A stretch of 64,000 nt of DNA, taken from AG2 sp036493735. Lineage in GTDB: Bacteria > Gemmatimonadota > Gemmatimonadetes > Gemmatimonadales > Gemmatimonadaceae. The position numbers and the translations under genes were made by a program. Location: assembly GCA_036493735.1 (NCBI GenBank), contig DASXPH010000020.1:49949-113948 (forward strand). Reading direction: 5' to 3'. The first letter of the stretch is position 1; the number at the start of each line of letters is the position of its first letter. Under the pieces are notes generated by a model, which made no database searches, was not told the origin of the DNA, and saw nothing but the letters and a program-made list of their open reading frames with translations. Positions 1-9,563 of the stretch are shown here, in pieces.

Positions 1-2
1 GC

Positions 3-1253
3 CCGCAACAGGCGTTGGCACCCGCGAAAGCGACGTTGCTCGTGCCCGCTCGGGTCTGGGATGGCGTCGAGAACCAGCCGCACGAAGGCTGGGCAGTCCT
101 GGTTCGCGGGGAGCGGATCGAAGCCGTAGGGCCGCGCAACCAGCTGTCCGTGCCTAACGATGCAACGACTGTCGACCTCGCGGGCATGACCCTCCTGCCA
201 GGACTGATCGAGGGCCACTCTCACCTCCTGCTGCACCCGTACAACGAGACGCCGTGGGACGATCAGGTCCTCCACGAGGCGCTCGCCCTACGCGTGGCGC
301 GGGCCGTCAATCATGCGCGAGCGACTCTGATGGCTGGCTGGACGACGGTACGCGATCTCGGTACCGAAGGCGCCGGCTATGCCGACGTTGGGCTGAAGCA
401 GGCGATCAACCAGGGAATCATTCCCGGTCCGCGGATGATCGTTGTCACCCGCGCCATCGTCGCCACGGGAAGCTATGCACCCAAGGGCTTCACACCCGAA
501 GCCATCGACCAAATTCCGCAGGGAGCCGAGGAAGCCGGGAGCGCCGAGGACCTTTCCCGTATCATTCGCGACCAGATCAAGCACGGTGCTGACTGGATCA
601 AGATTTACGCGGACTACCGGTGGGGGCCGAACGGCGAGACCATGCCGACCTTTACCGCCGATGAGCTCAAACTAGCGGTACAGGTAGCGGGGAGCTCCGG
701 CCGGTCGGTCACCGTGCATTCGTCTACCGCCGAGGGAATGCGCCGAGCGATCGAAGCCGGGGTGACGTCGATCGAGCATGGGGACAACGGGACGCCCGAG
801 ATATTTCGGATGATGGCGCAGAAGGGCATCTATCTCTGTCCGACCGTTGCCGCGGGCGACGCAATACTATCGTATCGCGGCTGGCGTCGGGGGGTAGATG
901 CCGATCCGCCGAGCATTACTGAAAAGAAGGCGAGCTTCAAGGCGGCGCTCGACGCTGGCGTACCAATCTGCAACGGCAGCGATGTCGGCGTATTCACGCA
1001 TGGTGACAACGCGCGCGAGCTCGAACTGATGGTGGATTATGGTATGTCGCCGGTACAGGCACTTCGCGCGGCGACGTCCGTGAACGCGAAGATGCTCCGC
1101 TGGGAGAATCGCGTTGGGAGCGTTAAGCCAGGTCTGCTCGCTGACCTGATCGCCGTTCAGGGCGACCCGACGCGCGACATCACGGCGAGTCGTCGTGTGC
1201 AGTTCGTGATGAAAGGAGGCACGGTCTACAGGACGCCTGGCGCGACGCCGTAG
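3..1253 (+). CDS. Amidohydrolase family protein (M38-like metal-dependent hydrolase), 5' truncated
   Basis: The reading frame is open to the left edge, so the N-terminus is cut off. The first visible residues (PQQALAPAKA) look like the end of a signal peptide, which suggests an exported enzyme. The amidohydrolase fold is shown by the metal-binding HSH at 216-224 inside EGHSHLLLHP, the WIKIYADYRW segment that normally carries the carboxylated lysine, HSSTAEGMRRAIEAG followed by SIEHGD (two more histidines), the GSDVG aspartate, and the C-terminal GSVKPGLLADLIAVQGDP of the composite domain. This subgroup includes imidazolonepropionase-like and Xaa-Pro dipeptidase proteins. The substrate cannot be read from the sequence; a peptide or cyclic amide is likely given the many peptidases nearby. 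It converges with the permease gene with only 7 bp between them. Confidence 0.88.
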   Translation, partial: PQQALAPAKATLLVPARVWDGVENQPHEGWAVLVRGERIEAVGPRNQLSVPNDATTVDLAGMTLLPGLIEGHSHLLLHPYNETPWDDQVLHEALALRVARAVNHARATLMAGWTTVRDLGTEGAGYADVGLKQAINQGIIPGPRMIVVTRAIVATGSYAPKGFTPEAIDQIPQGAEEAGSAEDLSRIIRDQIKHGADWIKIYADYRWGPNGETMPTFTADELKLAVQVAGSSGRSVTVHSSTAEGMRRAIEAGVTSIEHGDNGTPEIFRMMAQKGIYLCPTVAAGDAILSYRGWRRGVDADPPSITEKKASFKAALDAGVPICNGSDVGVFTHGDNARELELMVDYGMSPVQALRAATSVNAKMLRWENRVGSVKPGLLADLIAVQGDPTRDITASRRVQFVMKGGTVYRTPGATP

Positions 1254-1260
1254 CTCAGCC

Positions 1261-2601
1261 TCAACCCTCAGCGCTCGCCGCCGAGGTGGCTGGCCGCTGG
1301 GATTTCTTCCGCACGGCCACTGCGAAGACAATCGGGCCCAGCGCGATCGCGACGACGGTGCCGATCAACGCCGGCACTCCGAACTCACCATCGGAGAAGG
1401 ACAGTACAATCACGAGGAGCAGTACGAGCACCGGCATCGCCGCGAGCACCGTGACACCGTTGACGCCGAGCGGAATGCGGAACGCCCCGTGGAGCTCCGG
1501 CTCGCGCCGCCGTAGCCTGACGAGCGACGCCAGCTCCAACGAGAGCGCGAGCGAATAGAGCAGTACGTCGGCGACTACAAGGCTGCCGAACGGAATCAGC
1601 ACGAACACCGAGTAGACGATCGCCGAGATGGTCACCGCATTCCGCGGGGTACCGTTGCCATCCGTGCGGGCAAGCATCGACGGGAGGTACCCGTCGTCGG
1701 CAACGACGAAGGGCACGCGCGAATAGGAGAGCAGTAGCGCATTGAACAGTGCGAGCGCACTCACCATTCCCGCGAGGGCAATCCAGACCGCGAGCATCGG
1801 GCCGAAGGCCCCAGTAGCACTCCGGGCGATTTCGGGCCAGCCCCCCTCCGTCCAGCCGCGCCAATCCGTGGCACCTAACGATGGAAGCAGCGGCACGAAG
1901 TACCCCGCGGCGACGAGCGGAAGGGCAAACGCCAGGGCGCGCGGATAAGTGCGCGTTCCGTCGCGCACTTCGCCCTGCACCGTGGATGCGTTGTCCCAAC
2001 CGATGTAATTCCAGAGCGCGATCGACAGCCCCACGGCGAGTCCACTCAGTCCGGTTCGCCCCGGCGCAGCGAACGGCTGCCACGGCAGATGGCTGACATG
2101 CGGAAGTGCGGCCAAGGCGACGGCGACGAAGCCGGCGATGATGAACGTGCCGGCGATGATCGACGCGCGGCCGACCCGGAACGCGCCGCGCAGGTTGATG
2201 GCCGTCGCGCCCCAGATCACGAACAGTGCAATGGCCCAGCGGGCGCGCGTGCCTAACGACGGAGCGAAATAGCCCAGGTACTGATTGAACAACACGGGAT
2301 AGATCGCCATATCGACGAGCGAGTACATCCACGTGAGCCATCCATTCTGGAACGCCCAGAATGGGCCGAAGGCACGCTGCACCCAGCGATAGTAGCCCCC
2401 TTCGACGGGCAGCATGCTCGCGAGCTCGCCGACGATCATCACTTCGGGGATCGAATAGACGAGCGGCACGAGCAAGAGGATCAGCAGCGCGAAGCCCGGC
2501 CCCACCTCGCGCACCAGTGTCTCGGTGGTGAACGCCCCACCGGAGGTGCTGAAGTAAAGGATGAAGACGAGTGGAAGCGTGGTGAGAGTGCGCCGCAGCA
2601 T
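1261..2601 (-). CDS. APC superfamily amino-acid permease
   Basis: A 446-residue integral membrane protein with about twelve hydrophobic segments. The N-terminal FSTSGGAFTTE and EVMIVGELASMLP regions fit the first helices of APC transporters, which carry amino acids or polyamines with proton or sodium coupling or by exchange. YYRWVQRAFG and ALWNYIGWDNASTVQGE are typical loops after TM3 and near TM6. The substrate is not predictable. The ATG is complementary to 2599-2601. Upstream lies an inverted heptamer array shared with the divergent ABC transporter gene. The 3' end faces the amidohydrolase, and no terminator hairpin fits in the short gap. Confidence 0.88.
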   Translation of the reverse strand: MLRRTLTTLPLVFILYFSTSGGAFTTETLVREVGPGFALLILLLVPLVYSIPEVMIVGELASMLPVEGGYYRWVQRAFGPFWAFQNGWLTWMYSLVDMAIYPVLFNQYLGYFAPSLGTRARWAIALFVIWGATAINLRGAFRVGRASIIAGTFIIAGFVAVALAALPHVSHLPWQPFAAPGRTGLSGLAVGLSIALWNYIGWDNASTVQGEVRDGTRTYPRALAFALPLVAAGYFVPLLPSLGATDWRGWTEGGWPEIARSATGAFGPMLAVWIALAGMVSALALFNALLLSYSRVPFVVADDGYLPSMLARTDGNGTPRNAVTISAIVYSVFVLIPFGSLVVADVLLYSLALSLELASLVRLRRREPELHGAFRIPLGVNGVTVLAAMPVLVLLLVIVLSFSDGEFGVPALIGTVVAIALGPIVFAVAVRKKSQRPATSAASAEG

Positions 2602-2625
2602 GACGGAAAATAGTGGCTACTAAGT

Positions 2626-2730
2626 GGTGGCTGGTGGCTGGTGGCTGGTGAATTTCGAATGGCCGCGAGTGAAGCTCTGCAGTCCCTGTTGACCAGCCAC
2701 CATCCACCAGCCACCAATCGCCGTCCACCA
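2626..2730. repeat. Heptamer tandem array, inverted arms (GGTGGCT / CCAGCCA)
   Basis: Left arm 2626-2650 holds three and a half copies of GGTGGCT. Right arm 2693-2730 holds CCAGCCA, CCATCCA, CCAGCCA, CCAATCG and CCGTCCA, all with a 7-bp step. The arms are inverted relative to each other with about 42 bp between them, so a long imperfect hairpin or cruciform is possible. The array occupies most of the 142-bp gap between divergently transcribed transporter genes, so it cannot be a terminator for both. It belongs to the array family described in the findings. Confidence 0.85.
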
Positions 2731-2743
2731 GTAGTTTTCACCC

Positions 2744-4630
2744 ATGTCCCACCCACGCATTCCCATCTCCAACGGCCGTCAGGAGCGGCTCACCTGGGGT
2801 GAGCGCTTCGCGGCAATGCGTTATGTGCCGGCGCTTCTTGTCCTGGTGTGGCAGACCGGTCGCCTGCTCACGCTGCTGACGGTCTCGTTGCGTATCGTGC
2901 GCGCCTTCGTGCCCGTGGCGCTCCTTTGGATCGGGAAGCTCATCATCGATGAAGTCATTCGGGCCCGTGCCGCGGGGCCGAATTGGACGCATCTCGCGAT
3001 CCTTGTCGGGGCGGAGTTCGCCATCGCCATCGGCAGCGATGTACTCGGCCGAGCGTCGCAGCTCGTCGAAGGGTTGCTCGGCGATCTGTTCACGAATCGG
3101 ATGAGCGTCAGGCTCATGGAGCACGCCGCGACGCTCGATCTCGCGCAGTTCGAGGACTCGGAATTCTACGATCATCTCGAGCGCGCACGCCGCAATACCA
3201 CCGGGCGAATCGGGCTGCTCGGACAGGTACTTTCGCTTGCGCAAGACGGACTGACTCTCGTGACGCTCAGCGCGGCGCTGCTCGCGTTCAGCGTCTGGCT
3301 TTTCTTCCTCCTCGTGCTCGCGACCTTGCCAAGCTTCCTCGGGGAAGCCCATTTCGCGTCGCTTCAGTATTCCCTGCTCTTCCGCCGAACGCCGGAGCGC
3401 CGCCAGCTCGACTATCTGCGGTATGTCGGGGCGAGCGCGGAGACCGCAAAGGAGGTGCAGATCTTTGGCCTCGCGCCCTGGCTCATCGATCGATACCGAG
3501 TCCTTTCCGACCTCTTCTACGATGAGAACAAGATTCTCTCGTACAGGCGCGCGGGTGTCGGTGCCGTGCTCTCGCTACTCGGTTCTGCCGGCTATTACGC
3601 GGCTTACGCGCTGATGCTCGTGCGCGCGGTGGGCGGCACGATCAGCGTTGGCACGCTCACCTTCCTCGCCGGCTCCTTCCAGCGCGGCCGCGCATCGATT
3701 CAGAGCTTGCTGCTCGGGGTGAGCTCGGTGGCCGAGCAGGCACTGTACCTGAAAGACCTGTTCACCTTCTTCGAGATGAAGCCAACGATCACGGCGAAAC
3801 CCGGCGCGCCACCAGTGCCCCGCCCCATTCGCGCCGGATTCGTTTTCGAGGACGTTGGCTTCCGGTATCCGGGCAGTGACCGCTGGGCCGTTAGGCATGT
3901 CAATCTGCGGCTTCAGCCAGGTGAGCGAGTGGCGCTGGTGGGATTGAACGGCGCCGGCAAGACCACTCTCGTGAAGCTCCTCAGCCGCCTCTACGATCCC
4001 ACCGAGGGACAGATTCTGCTCGATGGTCGCGACCTGCGCGACTACGACCTCGCGTCGGTGCGGCAAGCGGTGGGCGTCATCTTTCAGGATTTCGTCCGCT
4101 ACGACATGCGCTTCGACGAGAACATCGCGGTCGGTGAGATCGAGAGCGCGCGCGAGTATCTCGACCAGACACCTCGCAGCACCGATGAGCCGGAACTGCC
4201 GCCACATCCGGCGGTCGAAAGCGCCGCCGAGCGATCGCTGGCGGCGTCGCTGCTGCCGCGCCTGCCGGCTCGTTATCGCCAGATGCTTGGCCGTCGATTC
4301 GAGCAGGGCGTCGATCTCTCCGGCGGCGAGTGGCAGAAGGTCGCGCTCGCGCGCGCCTACATGCGTGATGCACAACTGCTCATCCTCGACGAACCGACGG
4401 CCGCGCTCGACGCGCGTGCCGAGTACGAGGTGTTCCTGCGCTTCGCGGAGCTGATCGGCGGCCGGATGGCGATCCTCATCTCACACCGGTTTTCGACCGT
4501 GCGCATGGCGGACCGAATCATCGTCTTGCAGAACGGAGCGATCACGGAGGAGGGCAAGCACGAAGAGCTCGTCCAGCGTGGCGGTCTGTATGCGGAGCTC
4601 TTCGATATGCAAGCGAGCGGATATAGGTGA
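2744..4630 (+). CDS. ABC exporter, fused permease and ATPase
   Basis: A 628-residue half-transporter that would work as a dimer. Residues 1 to about 340 are the transmembrane domain with about six helices (for example around FSVWLFFLLVLATL). The C-terminal nucleotide-binding domain has Walker A GLNGAGKTT near residue 400, Q-loop VIFQD, signature LSGGE near 525, Walker B LLILDEP near 546 and the H-loop ISHRFS. The order permease then ATPase marks an exporter of lipids, peptides or drugs. The substrate is unknown, and no partner gene is adjacent. The ATG at 2744 follows the heptamer array. The gene is followed by a strong rho-independent terminator. Confidence 0.93.
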   Translation: MSHPRIPISNGRQERLTWGERFAAMRYVPALLVLVWQTGRLLTLLTVSLRIVRAFVPVALLWIGKLIIDEVIRARAAGPNWTHLAILVGAEFAIAIGSDVLGRASQLVEGLLGDLFTNRMSVRLMEHAATLDLAQFEDSEFYDHLERARRNTTGRIGLLGQVLSLAQDGLTLVTLSAALLAFSVWLFFLLVLATLPSFLGEAHFASLQYSLLFRRTPERRQLDYLRYVGASAETAKEVQIFGLAPWLIDRYRVLSDLFYDENKILSYRRAGVGAVLSLLGSAGYYAAYALMLVRAVGGTISVGTLTFLAGSFQRGRASIQSLLLGVSSVAEQALYLKDLFTFFEMKPTITAKPGAPPVPRPIRAGFVFEDVGFRYPGSDRWAVRHVNLRLQPGERVALVGLNGAGKTTLVKLLSRLYDPTEGQILLDGRDLRDYDLASVRQAVGVIFQDFVRYDMRFDENIAVGEIESAREYLDQTPRSTDEPELPPHPAVESAAERSLAASLLPRLPARYRQMLGRRFEQGVDLSGGEWQKVALARAYMRDAQLLILDEPTAALDARAEYEVFLRFAELIGGRMAILISHRFSTVRMADRIIVLQNGAITEEGKHEELVQRGGLYAELFDMQASGYR

Positions 4631-4633
4631 AGA

Positions 4634-4738
4634 GGGTGGCGGGTGGAGGGTGAAAATGGAAGAAGGAAGGCCGACGGCTTCGCCGTCGGCCTTCCTTTTT
4701 CCGAACCTTCTACCCTCTACGCTCTACCCTCTACGACT
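4634..4738. repeat. Heptamer tandem arrays flanking a terminator
   Basis: GGGTGGC, GGGTGGA and GGGTGAA lie at 4634-4654, and TACCCTC, TACGCTC, TACCCTC at 4711-4731, all in 7-bp steps. They form G-rich and C-rich arms on either side of the terminator hairpin between two convergent genes. The right arm reaches almost to the stop codon of the minus-strand SusD gene (complement of 4737-4739). Confidence 0.75.
4663..4700 (+). terminator. Rho-independent terminator after the ABC exporter
   Basis: A perfect 16-bp stem pairs 4663-4678 with 4682-4697, with loop TTC, and runs into TTTTT at 4696-4700. It is 32 bp past the ABC exporter stop. The same stem could slow polymerase coming from the other side, but no T-run follows it on the minus strand. 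Confidence 0.92.
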
Positions 4739-6194
4739 AGCATCCCGGTGCCTTGAGGTTCGCCGCCACGGACGCGCGTTGCAGGCACTCGCCCTGAGGA
4801 ATTGGCAAATGAGAGACGATGATGTGGGGAGCGCCGCCACCCACATACGCTGACGAGTTTGTATCGATCGTCAGCAGGTTGAGCCGGCCAAAGCGGCGCA
4901 TGTCGATCCACCGATGACCCTCGAAGACCAGTGACAGACGGCGGTTGTAGAGGAGCTCGTCGAGGAAATCGGCTTCGCTGGTGAAGGCGCCGCGCGGCGC
5001 AAGGCCGCCGGACTTCGTACGAATCTCGTTGATGTCCGTGAGTGCATCCGTCTGGTCGCCCGTGTAGTACTCGGCCTCCGCGCGGAGGAGGATGAGCTCC
5101 TCGTTGCGGATGATCGCGATTGGATCGGTACGGTGACGATAGACGGTGTAGTCCAGTGTCGTCGAGACGCCCAACAACGGTGTCGACGGTCCCTTGGACT
5201 TGATCGTCGTGTCCTTCTGCGTGAAGCGGAGGTCGCGCGAGCCATCCGCTCGGAGCTGGATGCCGCTGTCGGCCTTGAAGTGCGCAACAATCGCGCTGGT
5301 GGCGTCGTTGCTATTGCCGTTGGCGAGATCGCCAGCGGCCGCCGAGAAGACCTGGTACACGCCGTAGGTGAGCGCCTGGGTGGTATCGAGGAACGACTGT
5401 GACAGGTTCGTGAGCACCGTCTGATAGCAGGCGGCACTGCGTGGCGCGCCACAGCCGGATATACCTAACGACGCGCGGTACGCGTTGACCCGCGCAGCGA
5501 GCGCCCGGTTGAACTTCAGATATGTTGACGGCTTCGTGAAGTTGGTATAACCAGAGTGGAAGGTAAATGGGAACGAACCATTGCTGGCCGCGGCCGTCGT
5601 CAGCTCGGTCTGCGCCTTGTTCAACTCGCCGACGATGTAGTTGTACGCCGAGTCGCGCGATACGAACGGTGAGAGCTGGTTCGGGTCGTTGTTGATCTGT
5701 ACGACGACACCGAGACTGTCGCGCGTGTTGATGAGCTGCAGGTAGCTGTACGCCTCGGTGGTGTGCAGAAAGCCGCGACCAGCGTTCTTCTGCGCATCGC
5801 TGAACTGCGTCGAGGTCGCGCTCTCCAGCACCGTGGAGGTATTGTAGATGTCGCGAAGCGTGAAGTACGGACCGCTCCACAGCGCGCCACCACCAAAGCT
5901 CGTGTTGTTGTTGACGTCCGACGTGAGCCAGCCGGAGGTGTTGCGGCCCTCGGTCGGGCTGTAGTTGTACACCTCGCGTCCAAGGATGCCGAGGCCGAGC
6001 ACGTAACCGGAAGCGTTAGCGCGATCGTCGCGGAGAACGCCAGTCGCGAGCAGCGGGAGCGCCGCGACCGGGTCCGCCGTAATCGAGCCCACGGTAGGGT
6101 TCTGATAGTTCGGGACATTCAGCTTGTCCGAGCTGCAGGCAGCGATGGCCACCAGCGCGCCCGTCGCCAGTCCCGTCATGAGGATCTGCTTCAT
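4737..6194 (-). CDS. RagB/SusD family nutrient-uptake outer-membrane lipoprotein
   Basis: A 485-residue lipoprotein. The start ATG (complement of 6192-6194) opens a signal peptide ending in the lipobox AIAAC with the lipidated cysteine at residue 20, and a GAGGAAT ribosome site lies just upstream. The body shows SusD features: NVPNYQNP near the mature N-terminus, an alpha-helical TPR-like core, and the C-terminal EELILLRAEAEYYTG and LLYNRRLSLVFEGHRWIDMRR stretches typical of the family. SusD proteins cap the SusC pore and bind the ligand at the cell surface. The susC partner lies 46 bp upstream, so the two form one operon. The ligand is unknown; there is no glycosidase nearby. Confidence 0.93.
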   Translation of the reverse strand: MKQILMTGLATGALVAIAACSSDKLNVPNYQNPTVGSITADPVAALPLLATGVLRDDRANASGYVLGLGILGREVYNYSPTEGRNTSGWLTSDVNNNTSFGGGALWSGPYFTLRDIYNTSTVLESATSTQFSDAQKNAGRGFLHTTEAYSYLQLINTRDSLGVVVQINNDPNQLSPFVSRDSAYNYIVGELNKAQTELTTAAASNGSFPFTFHSGYTNFTKPSTYLKFNRALAARVNAYRASLGISGCGAPRSAACYQTVLTNLSQSFLDTTQALTYGVYQVFSAAAGDLANGNSNDATSAIVAHFKADSGIQLRADGSRDLRFTQKDTTIKSKGPSTPLLGVSTTLDYTVYRHRTDPIAIIRNEELILLRAEAEYYTGDQTDALTDINEIRTKSGGLAPRGAFTSEADFLDELLYNRRLSLVFEGHRWIDMRRFGRLNLLTIDTNSSAYVGGGAPHIIVSHLPIPQGECLQRASVAANLKAPGC

Positions 6195-6240
6195 TAATTC
6201 ATTCCTCTCAGGAATTCGATCGTGGATGTGGGGGCGCATA

Positions 6241-9200
6241 CTAGAAGCCGACGTTCATGCCGAAGAAGAAGCTGCGATACGGCGGGAATGGCGCGAGGTC
6301 GACGAAGCGATCGATGTTCTGGTTACCGAAGTTCGAAACTTCGGGATCGAAGCTCCAATACTTCGTCCAGTAGTACAGATTGCGGCCACCCACATCGAGT
6401 CGAAGGTCGTGGCCGTGCGCAAACCGGCTCGCGATGGTCTGCGGCACGCGATACGACAGCGTGATCTCACGCAGCTTCACGAACGAGCCATCCTGGATGT
6501 ACGCGCCGGCGTTACGTCCGGCGTTCCAGCTGTCGTAGCGATACGCTCCCAGCGGCTTGGTCGGATCGGGGCTCGCCTTGTCGTAGTCCCAGGAGTTGCC
6601 GCCCTCGTCGAACAGGTTGTTCGTCATGTCCGAGACGAAGCCACCCTTCCGCCAATCGAGCAGCGAGCTGACGGAGAAGCTGCCAAACTGGAAGTCGTTC
6701 GAGAAGGACATCGTGAACTTCGGGTTCGCGTCGGCGAGCACCGTGTCCACGACGGTGCCGTCCGCATGCGTCAGGTTGCCCCATATGAGCGTTGTCGCAT
6801 AGCCACGCGCGATACGGCCGCGGCCATACTGCGCGCCGAACCCGGAGCTGGACGTCACGAAATCCGCGACCGTCGCCGGCAGCGAGACAATCCGCTGCTT
6901 GAGGGTCGAGAACTGCGTCCGCGAAGTCCAGGTGAAGGATGGATTGCGAATCGGGAGGATGTTGACCGCGAGCTCGACACCCTTCGTCGACATCTCACCG
7001 CCGTTGATGATCGCGTTGACGAAGCCCGTCGTCGGCGCGAGCGGCGCGGTGAGGAGCAGATCGGTGATGCTGCGGATGTAATAGCTGGCCTCGAAGCCGG
7101 CGCGGTCGTCGAAGAACGACGCGTCCATGCCGTACTCCTGCTCGTGCATCTTCTCCGGCTCGATGTTCGGATTGCCGATCGTACTCGGCGTCGCGATCGC
7201 GTTGCGGCCGTCGATCAGACCGTTCGGCGCGAGCACGAGGTCGCGGTTGCCGTAGTTCGGCTGGTTGCCCGAGATACCGAACGCGGCGCGCAGCTTGATC
7301 TCGTTCGCGTGCGGAAAGAGGTTCACGAAACGGTACGCACCGGAGACGGCCGGCCAGTAGAAGAACTTGTTGCGATCGCCGTTGACGCTGCTGCGCTCGG
7401 CGCGGACGCGGCCGGAGAGCGAGAGCTTCTCGTTGAGGCCCAGGATTTCCTCGCTCGCGTACAGCGCCTCGTTGCGAACGAGTGTCTTCGTCATGTCGAT
7501 CGTCGGCGTGCCCTGATTGATATTCGTCACGCCGGGGAAGAGGCCGCGCGCGATGACGCTGTACTGGTTGAGGTCTCGATCCTCGTACTGGAGGCCACCG
7601 GCAGTGGTCAGCGTCGTGAGCCAACCGAGAAAGCGCACATCGTTAGGCGTGAACGTATGGACGGCATTGAGCTGGCCGTTGTATTGTCGGCTGAGCGCCT
7701 CGGCCTGCACGGCTGTGCCCGGGAATCCATCATCCGGCTCGAATTGCAGGTAGTTTGGCGAGTACGTCTCGCCGTCGTCGTCGAAGCGGTCGAAGCCGCC
7801 GACGGCGCTGAAGGTCAGCGATTGCGCCTGGCTCGAGTACGCGTTGAAGCGCAGCTGCGCGCTGCCGAGCTGGCGCCAGACGTCCTCGTTGTCCTTTATC
7901 GCGCTGATGGTCTGGAAGGGATTCGAGCCGGTGCCAAAGAGCGATGCAAGGATCACGTTGTCGATCGGGTGCCCATTCACCTGCTGCCGCAGATCGACGA
8001 CAGCCGGGGTATAGCCGAAGGCGTAGATCGGGCTCGTGAAGGTGTTGTCGTTGTTGGAAATGCCGCGGTTGTTGGTGCTGCGAAAGATCGAGGCTGAAGC
8101 GTTCGCCGTCCAACGGCCGCCGAACGCCTGATCGATGTTCAGCCGGAGACTCTGACGGCGCGCGCTCGTGTTCAGCATCGTGCCCGGGTCACCCTTGTCG
8201 TTGCCGGACACGAAGTACTTGGTGGCATCCGTGCCGCCGGTGATGGTAAGCGCGGTCTCGTAGGAAAGACCGGTCTGCCCGTAGAGCTCCTTCTGATAGT
8301 CGTAGTACGGGCACTGCGCCGCGGGGCAGTAGGGCGTGGTCTTGACGAGCCCCGCAGTCGTGTCCCCGAGGAGCCCAGCGAGCTCGCTCTGCGTCCAGTG
8401 ACGAGAGCCGAGGAGGCGCATGGCCTGATTTGTCCCCAACCGTTGCGTGATGTTGAATTGCGCCGCGCCCTGGTGGCCACGCTTCGTCGTTATGAGCACG
8501 ACGCCATTCGTCGCCATCGAACCGTAGATTGCCGAGGCCGCCGCCGACTTTAGAACTTGCACACTCTCGATATCGTTCTCGTTCAGATCGGCGAGACGAT
8601 TGACGGCGTTGTCCTGACTCGACTGTGCGACACTCCCGCTGGCGCGGCTCACCGCGTTGATGCCGGGGGAGAACGCCTTGTTGCTGATGATGACGCCGTC
8701 GACGACGTAGAGGGGCTCACCATTGCCGAGGATCGACGTCGGGCCGCGAATCTGAATTTGTCCGCCGCCGCCGGGTGCGCCGCTGTTCATCTGGATGCTC
8801 GCGCCCACGACTTTGCCCTGAAGTGCATTCTCGAGCGAGGCCGACGGAACTTTCGAGACCTCCGCCGCCGACACCGTCGACACGGCCGTCGCGACGTTGC
8901 GCCGCTCCTGGGTCGTCGCCGCACCGGTGACGACGACTTCGTTGAGCTGAATCGCCTCGCGCTCCATCCCGACTTCGACGGTGCTCTGACCGACGGCCAC
9001 ACGCACCTGCGTGCGTCGGTAACCGAGCGCGCGAATGTTCAGAATGACGTTCGTGTCGGGAACGTTGAGACGGAACTGTCCCTGATCGTTGACCTGCGTC
9101 GCCTGCAACCCACCGACGACTTGAATCGTGGCCGCGGCCACGCCTTGATTCGTCGCCCGGTCGAACACACGACCGGTCACGGTGCGGTTTTGCGCGTCGG

Positions 9201-9261
9201 CACGCGTCAATGCGAGCGCCGACACGAGAAGTGCAAGGAGCAATGCAATTCGCCGTGGCAC
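6241..9261 (-). CDS. SusC/RagA family TonB-dependent outer-membrane receptor
   Basis: About 1006 residues. I chose the GTG complementary to 9259-9261 because an AGGAGG sits seven bases upstream (9269-9274) and the protein then begins directly with a signal peptide (VPRRIALLLALL) ending near ADAQ. A carboxypeptidase-regulatory-like domain follows (TVTGRVFDRATNQGVAAA), then the plug domain with the LENALQGKVVGASIQM and LYVVDGVIISN motifs, and a long beta-barrel ending in an aromatic residue (FFFGMNVGF). The protein imports a ligand delivered by the SusD lipoprotein using TonB energy. A longer frame upstream of this GTG exists but has no ribosome site. Confidence 0.94.
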   Translation of the reverse strand: MPRRIALLLALLVSALALTRADAQNRTVTGRVFDRATNQGVAAATIQVVGGLQATQVNDQGQFRLNVPDTNVILNIRALGYRRTQVRVAVGQSTVEVGMEREAIQLNEVVVTGAATTQERRNVATAVSTVSAAEVSKVPSASLENALQGKVVGASIQMNSGAPGGGGQIQIRGPTSILGNGEPLYVVDGVIISNKAFSPGINAVSRASGSVAQSSQDNAVNRLADLNENDIESVQVLKSAAASAIYGSMATNGVVLITTKRGHQGAAQFNITQRLGTNQAMRLLGSRHWTQSELAGLLGDTTAGLVKTTPYCPAAQCPYYDYQKELYGQTGLSYETALTITGGTDATKYFVSGNDKGDPGTMLNTSARRQSLRLNIDQAFGGRWTANASASIFRSTNNRGISNNDNTFTSPIYAFGYTPAVVDLRQQVNGHPIDNVILASLFGTGSNPFQTISAIKDNEDVWRQLGSAQLRFNAYSSQAQSLTFSAVGGFDRFDDDGETYSPNYLQFEPDDGFPGTAVQAEALSRQYNGQLNAVHTFTPNDVRFLGWLTTLTTAGGLQYEDRDLNQYSVIARGLFPGVTNINQGTPTIDMTKTLVRNEALYASEEILGLNEKLSLSGRVRAERSSVNGDRNKFFYWPAVSGAYRFVNLFPHANEIKLRAAFGISGNQPNYGNRDLVLAPNGLIDGRNAIATPSTIGNPNIEPEKMHEQEYGMDASFFDDRAGFEASYYIRSITDLLLTAPLAPTTGFVNAIINGGEMSTKGVELAVNILPIRNPSFTWTSRTQFSTLKQRIVSLPATVADFVTSSSGFGAQYGRGRIARGYATTLIWGNLTHADGTVVDTVLADANPKFTMSFSNDFQFGSFSVSSLLDWRKGGFVSDMTNNLFDEGGNSWDYDKASPDPTKPLGAYRYDSWNAGRNAGAYIQDGSFVKLREITLSYRVPQTIASRFAHGHDLRLDVGGRNLYYWTKYWSFDPEVSNFGNQNIDRFVDLAPFPPYRSFFFGMNVGF

Positions 9262-9563
9262 GTGAGAACCTCCTAAAGGGACAGCCTTGAGGGTAGAAAC
9301 GGCTGGAGCGCGTGACGAGCCGGGGGGAATAAGCGGTGGCTGTTCGTGCGCGCAAGGCGTGCCCCAATCTCCACGGGGCAACTGGGCTGTCAAGAAGGAC
9401 CAGCGCTCCTTTGTGTGCAGTGAATTGTCGGGACGTTCGGGCCCAACGACGTGACGCAACGCCCGAGGATGGAGTTGGTGATGACGGCGAATCTTGTCCA
9501 GCGACTGTTATGGCGCGCGGCGTTATGGCATCTTTCGCGTCCCATGACATCCTTTCGCCCTCG
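9262..9563. other. Divergent intergenic region between susC and thrB
   Basis: About 300 bp holding only the AGGAGG site for susC at its left end. On the minus strand there is a TTGACA (complement of 9388-9393) but no convincing -10 at 17 bp. I see no small gene, repeat or hairpin that I can support here. Confidence 0.5.

Noticed and set aside
6124..8097. A 657-codon plus-strand frame opposite the first SusC gene
   Set aside because: Same reason: antisense of a clear TonB receptor, Arg/Glu/Ala/Val rich, no domain or ribosome site.
9384..9400. TTGACA on the minus strand as a susC -35 box
   Set aside because: The sequence 17 bp downstream has no resemblance to a -10 element, and the site is more than 100 bp from the susC start.
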